Part shown: in pieces, positions 62,575 through 64,000 of the stretch | Layout of the letters: each line of letters opens with the position of its first letter | Position numbering within the stretch: position 1 is the first letter of the stretch | Origin: Syntrophus buswellii | Lineage (GTDB): Bacteria > Desulfobacterota > Syntrophia > Syntrophales > Syntrophaceae | Assembly (NCBI RefSeq): GCF_046097065.1 | Contig: NZ_CP175563.1 | Coordinates: 744,001 to 808,000, forward strand | Length of the DNA stretch: 64,000 bases | Direction of reading: 5' to 3' | Position numbers and translations under genes: made by a program | Notes under the pieces: model-generated | What the model was told of the DNA's origin: nothing | The model's input: only the letters and a program-made list of their open reading frames with translations | Databases searched by the model: none

Positions 62575-64000
62575 TTAAGCGCATTTCCTAAGCTTAACGG
62601 CGCAGACCTTGTACTCCGGTATATCGGCCACCGGGTCGAGGGCTGCGATGGTCAGCCGGTTGACAGCGGCTTCGCTGTAGTGGAAGGGAATAAAGACCAC
62701 ACCTTTCTCAACGCGCTTTCCGACGTCAGCTTTGAGCGTAATCGAACCTCGTCGCGAGGACACTTCGATCTCGTCACCCGGCTTGATTCCCAGCTCTTTC
62801 GCGTCAGAGGGGTGTATTTCCACAAAGGCCTCCGGTGTCCGGGAGACAAGCCCCAGAGAGCGGCGGCTCATGGTGGCGGTGTGGTATTGGTACAGGATGC
62901 GGCCCGTCGTCAGTACGAAGGGGAACTGCTCATCCGTCTGCTCGGCGGCCGGAACGTATTCGGTGACCGAGAAGAGGCCCTTTCCTCTCGTGAAGGTGAT
63001 TCCGTGCAGAATGGGCGTGCCGGGGTGATCGAGGGTGGGACAGGGCCACTGAATGCCGGTCTTGCCAATGCGCTCGTAGGTAATGCCCTTGTACGAGGCG
63101 GTCACATTGTTGATCTCGTCCATGACATCTTTTGCTGTTGCGTATTTCCAGCCAGCCCCCATTTTGTTCGCCAGGAGCTTCAGGATTTCCCAGTCATTCC
63201 TGGCCTCACCCGGAGCGCTTACGGCCTTGCGAACCATCTGGACCCGGCGCTCGGTATTGGTGAACGTGCCTTCCTTTTCGGCCCATGTGCATGAAGGCAG
63301 AACGACATCAGCCAGTAAAGCAGTTTCGTTGAGGAAGATATCCTGCACAACCAGCAGATCCAGCTTCGACAGGCAATGTTCGACATGGGACAGATCAGGG
63401 TCGGACATCATGGGATTTTCGCCCATGACCAGGAGAGCCTTGATGGTTCCTGCTCCTGCCCCCTCGATGATCCTGGGAATGGTGAGCCCCGGATTGGGAT
63501 TCAGTTCCACTCCCCATGCATCCTCGAATTTCCTGCGATGTTCCTCGTTGGCCACCTGCAGATACGCGGTGAAATTGCCGGGCAGGCAGCCCATGTCGCA
63601 GGCTCCCTGAACATTGTTCTGGCCCCGAAGGGGATTGACTCCTGTGCCGGGTTTCCCGATATTGCCTGTGATCATGGCCAGGTTGGCCAGGGATTTCACC
63701 GCATCCGTGCCGGTGATATGCTGTGTGATGCCCATAGCGTAAAGGATGGAAGCGGCCCCTGCCTTTGCATAGAGCCGGGCGGCTTCGATGAGATCCTCTC
63801 CTGGTATTGATGTAATGCTTTCGACATACTCGGGTGTATATTTTTTCACAGCCTCCTTGACGGCCTCAAAATTCTCGGTGCGCTCGGAAACGAATTTACT
63901 GTCCAGGAGATCTTCATCGATGATGATGTTTATCAGGCCGTTGATCCAGGCGATGTCCGTCCCCGGTTTCTGGCGCAGGTGCACTGTGGCGAACTTAGCC
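62575..64000 (-). CDS. fdhA: Formate dehydrogenase alpha subunit, C-terminal part (5' end outside window)
   Basis: The last ~475 residues of a molybdopterin oxidoreductase; the frame continues past the right edge, and the valine codon reported as a start near 63984 is internal. Visible: QKPGTDIAWINGLINIIIDE, ITQHITGTDAVKSLANLAMI, TGNIGKPGTGVNPLRGQNNV (bis-MGD binding), LLVMGENPMMSDPD, CTWAEKEGTFTNTERRVQMV and the C-terminal molydopterin dinucleotide-binding domain (~350-465; FVLTTGRILYQYHTATMSRR). These are hallmarks of FdhA/FdhF. The Fe-S and active-site Cys/Sec part lies outside. It oxidises formate or, in a syntroph, may reduce CO2 to formate for transfer to a partner. Confidence 0.93.
   Translation of the reverse strand, partial: AKFATVHLRQKPGTDIAWINGLINIIIDEDLLDSKFVSERTENFEAVKEAVKKYTPEYVESITSIPGEDLIEAARLYAKAGAASILYAMGITQHITGTDAVKSLANLAMITGNIGKPGTGVNPLRGQNNVQGACDMGCLPGNFTAYLQVANEEHRRKFEDAWGVELNPNPGLTIPRIIEGAGAGTIKALLVMGENPMMSDPDLSHVEHCLSKLDLLVVQDIFLNETALLADVVLPSCTWAEKEGTFTNTERRVQMVRKAVSAPGEARNDWEILKLLANKMGAGWKYATAKDVMDEINNVTASYKGITYERIGKTGIQWPCPTLDHPGTPILHGITFTRGKGLFSVTEYVPAAEQTDEQFPFVLTTGRILYQYHTATMSRRSLGLVSRTPEAFVEIHPSDAKELGIKPGDEIEVSSRRGSITLKADVGKRVEKGVVFIPFHYSEAAVNRLTIAALDPVADIPEYKVCAVKLRKCA

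Noticed and set aside
62968..63294. Plus-strand frames over formate dehydrogenase
   Set aside because: Shadows of the fdhA reading frame on the minus strand.

Overview
The window looks like chromosomal DNA of a strictly anaerobic, Gram-negative deltaproteobacterium-type organism close to Syntrophus (class Syntrophia). I infer this from a complete lipid A/outer-membrane operon, a PerR-rubrerythrin pair, an adenosylcobalamin-dependent ribonucleotide reductase, and a formate dehydrogenase next to an OFA-family transporter. GC is moderate to high, so many long antisense ORFs are shadows. No rRNA, CRISPR array or intact prophage was seen. One tRNA gene (Arg, CCG) is present.

Layout. 1-7,414 (minus): a surface-polysaccharide cluster driven from a good sigma-70 promoter at 7,385-7,414: cupin, family-2 glycosyltransferase, second cupin, DegT-type aminotransferase, SAM methyltransferase, Wzm/Wzt ABC exporter, and a nucleotidyltransferase-fold protein that runs off the left edge. 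7,576-13,428: a Cys-rich small protein, an HDOD protein coupled to a hybrid histidine kinase, an inositol-phosphatase-family enzyme, a RodZ-like protein, TatA and SSB. 13,639-27,494 (plus): lysS followed by a tight envelope operon lolC-lolD-bamA-skp-lpxD-lpxA-(Gfo/Idh oxidoreductase)-lpxB-msbA-lpxK. BamA carries an extra N-terminal domain. The oxidoreductase sits where gnnA, which makes the amino-sugar precursor of amide-linked lipid A, is known in some bacteria. 27,504-30,204 (minus): queuosine precursor genes queD, queE, queC with a badly decayed metallophosphoesterase gene between queD and queE.

30,557-40,325: a MATE exporter, a periplasmic FKBP isomerase, a Pat-type protein acetyltransferase (dead acyl-CoA synthetase fused to GNAT), and a three-gene type I secretion system with no adjacent substrate. 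40,682-43,581 is a scar: a truncated IS66-type transposase fused to the end of a broken nucleotidyltransferase-domain gene, then about 1.3 kb of gene-poor DNA with a long inverted repeat and a near-consensus promoter. 43,582-45,987: a cytoplasmic papain-like peptidase, a membrane-anchored coiled-coil protein and a periplasmic Cache protein.

46,197-56,088: rubrerythrin and PerR with a recognisable PerR box, a CNNM/CBS membrane protein, class II ribonucleotide reductase, a PLP decarboxylase, several small hypotheticals, an orphan peptidoglycan hydrolase, a YgbA-family protein and tRNA-Arg. 56,440-61,000: an AMIN-amidase with four LysM repeats, a small exported protein, an MBL-fold hydrolase, a helical hypothetical and a PNPOx-like flavoprotein. 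61,124-64,000 (minus): an OFA transporter and the C-terminal part of formate dehydrogenase alpha, which runs off the right edge. In a syntroph these would fit formate production and exchange. All family assignments come from motifs read by eye; no database search was run.
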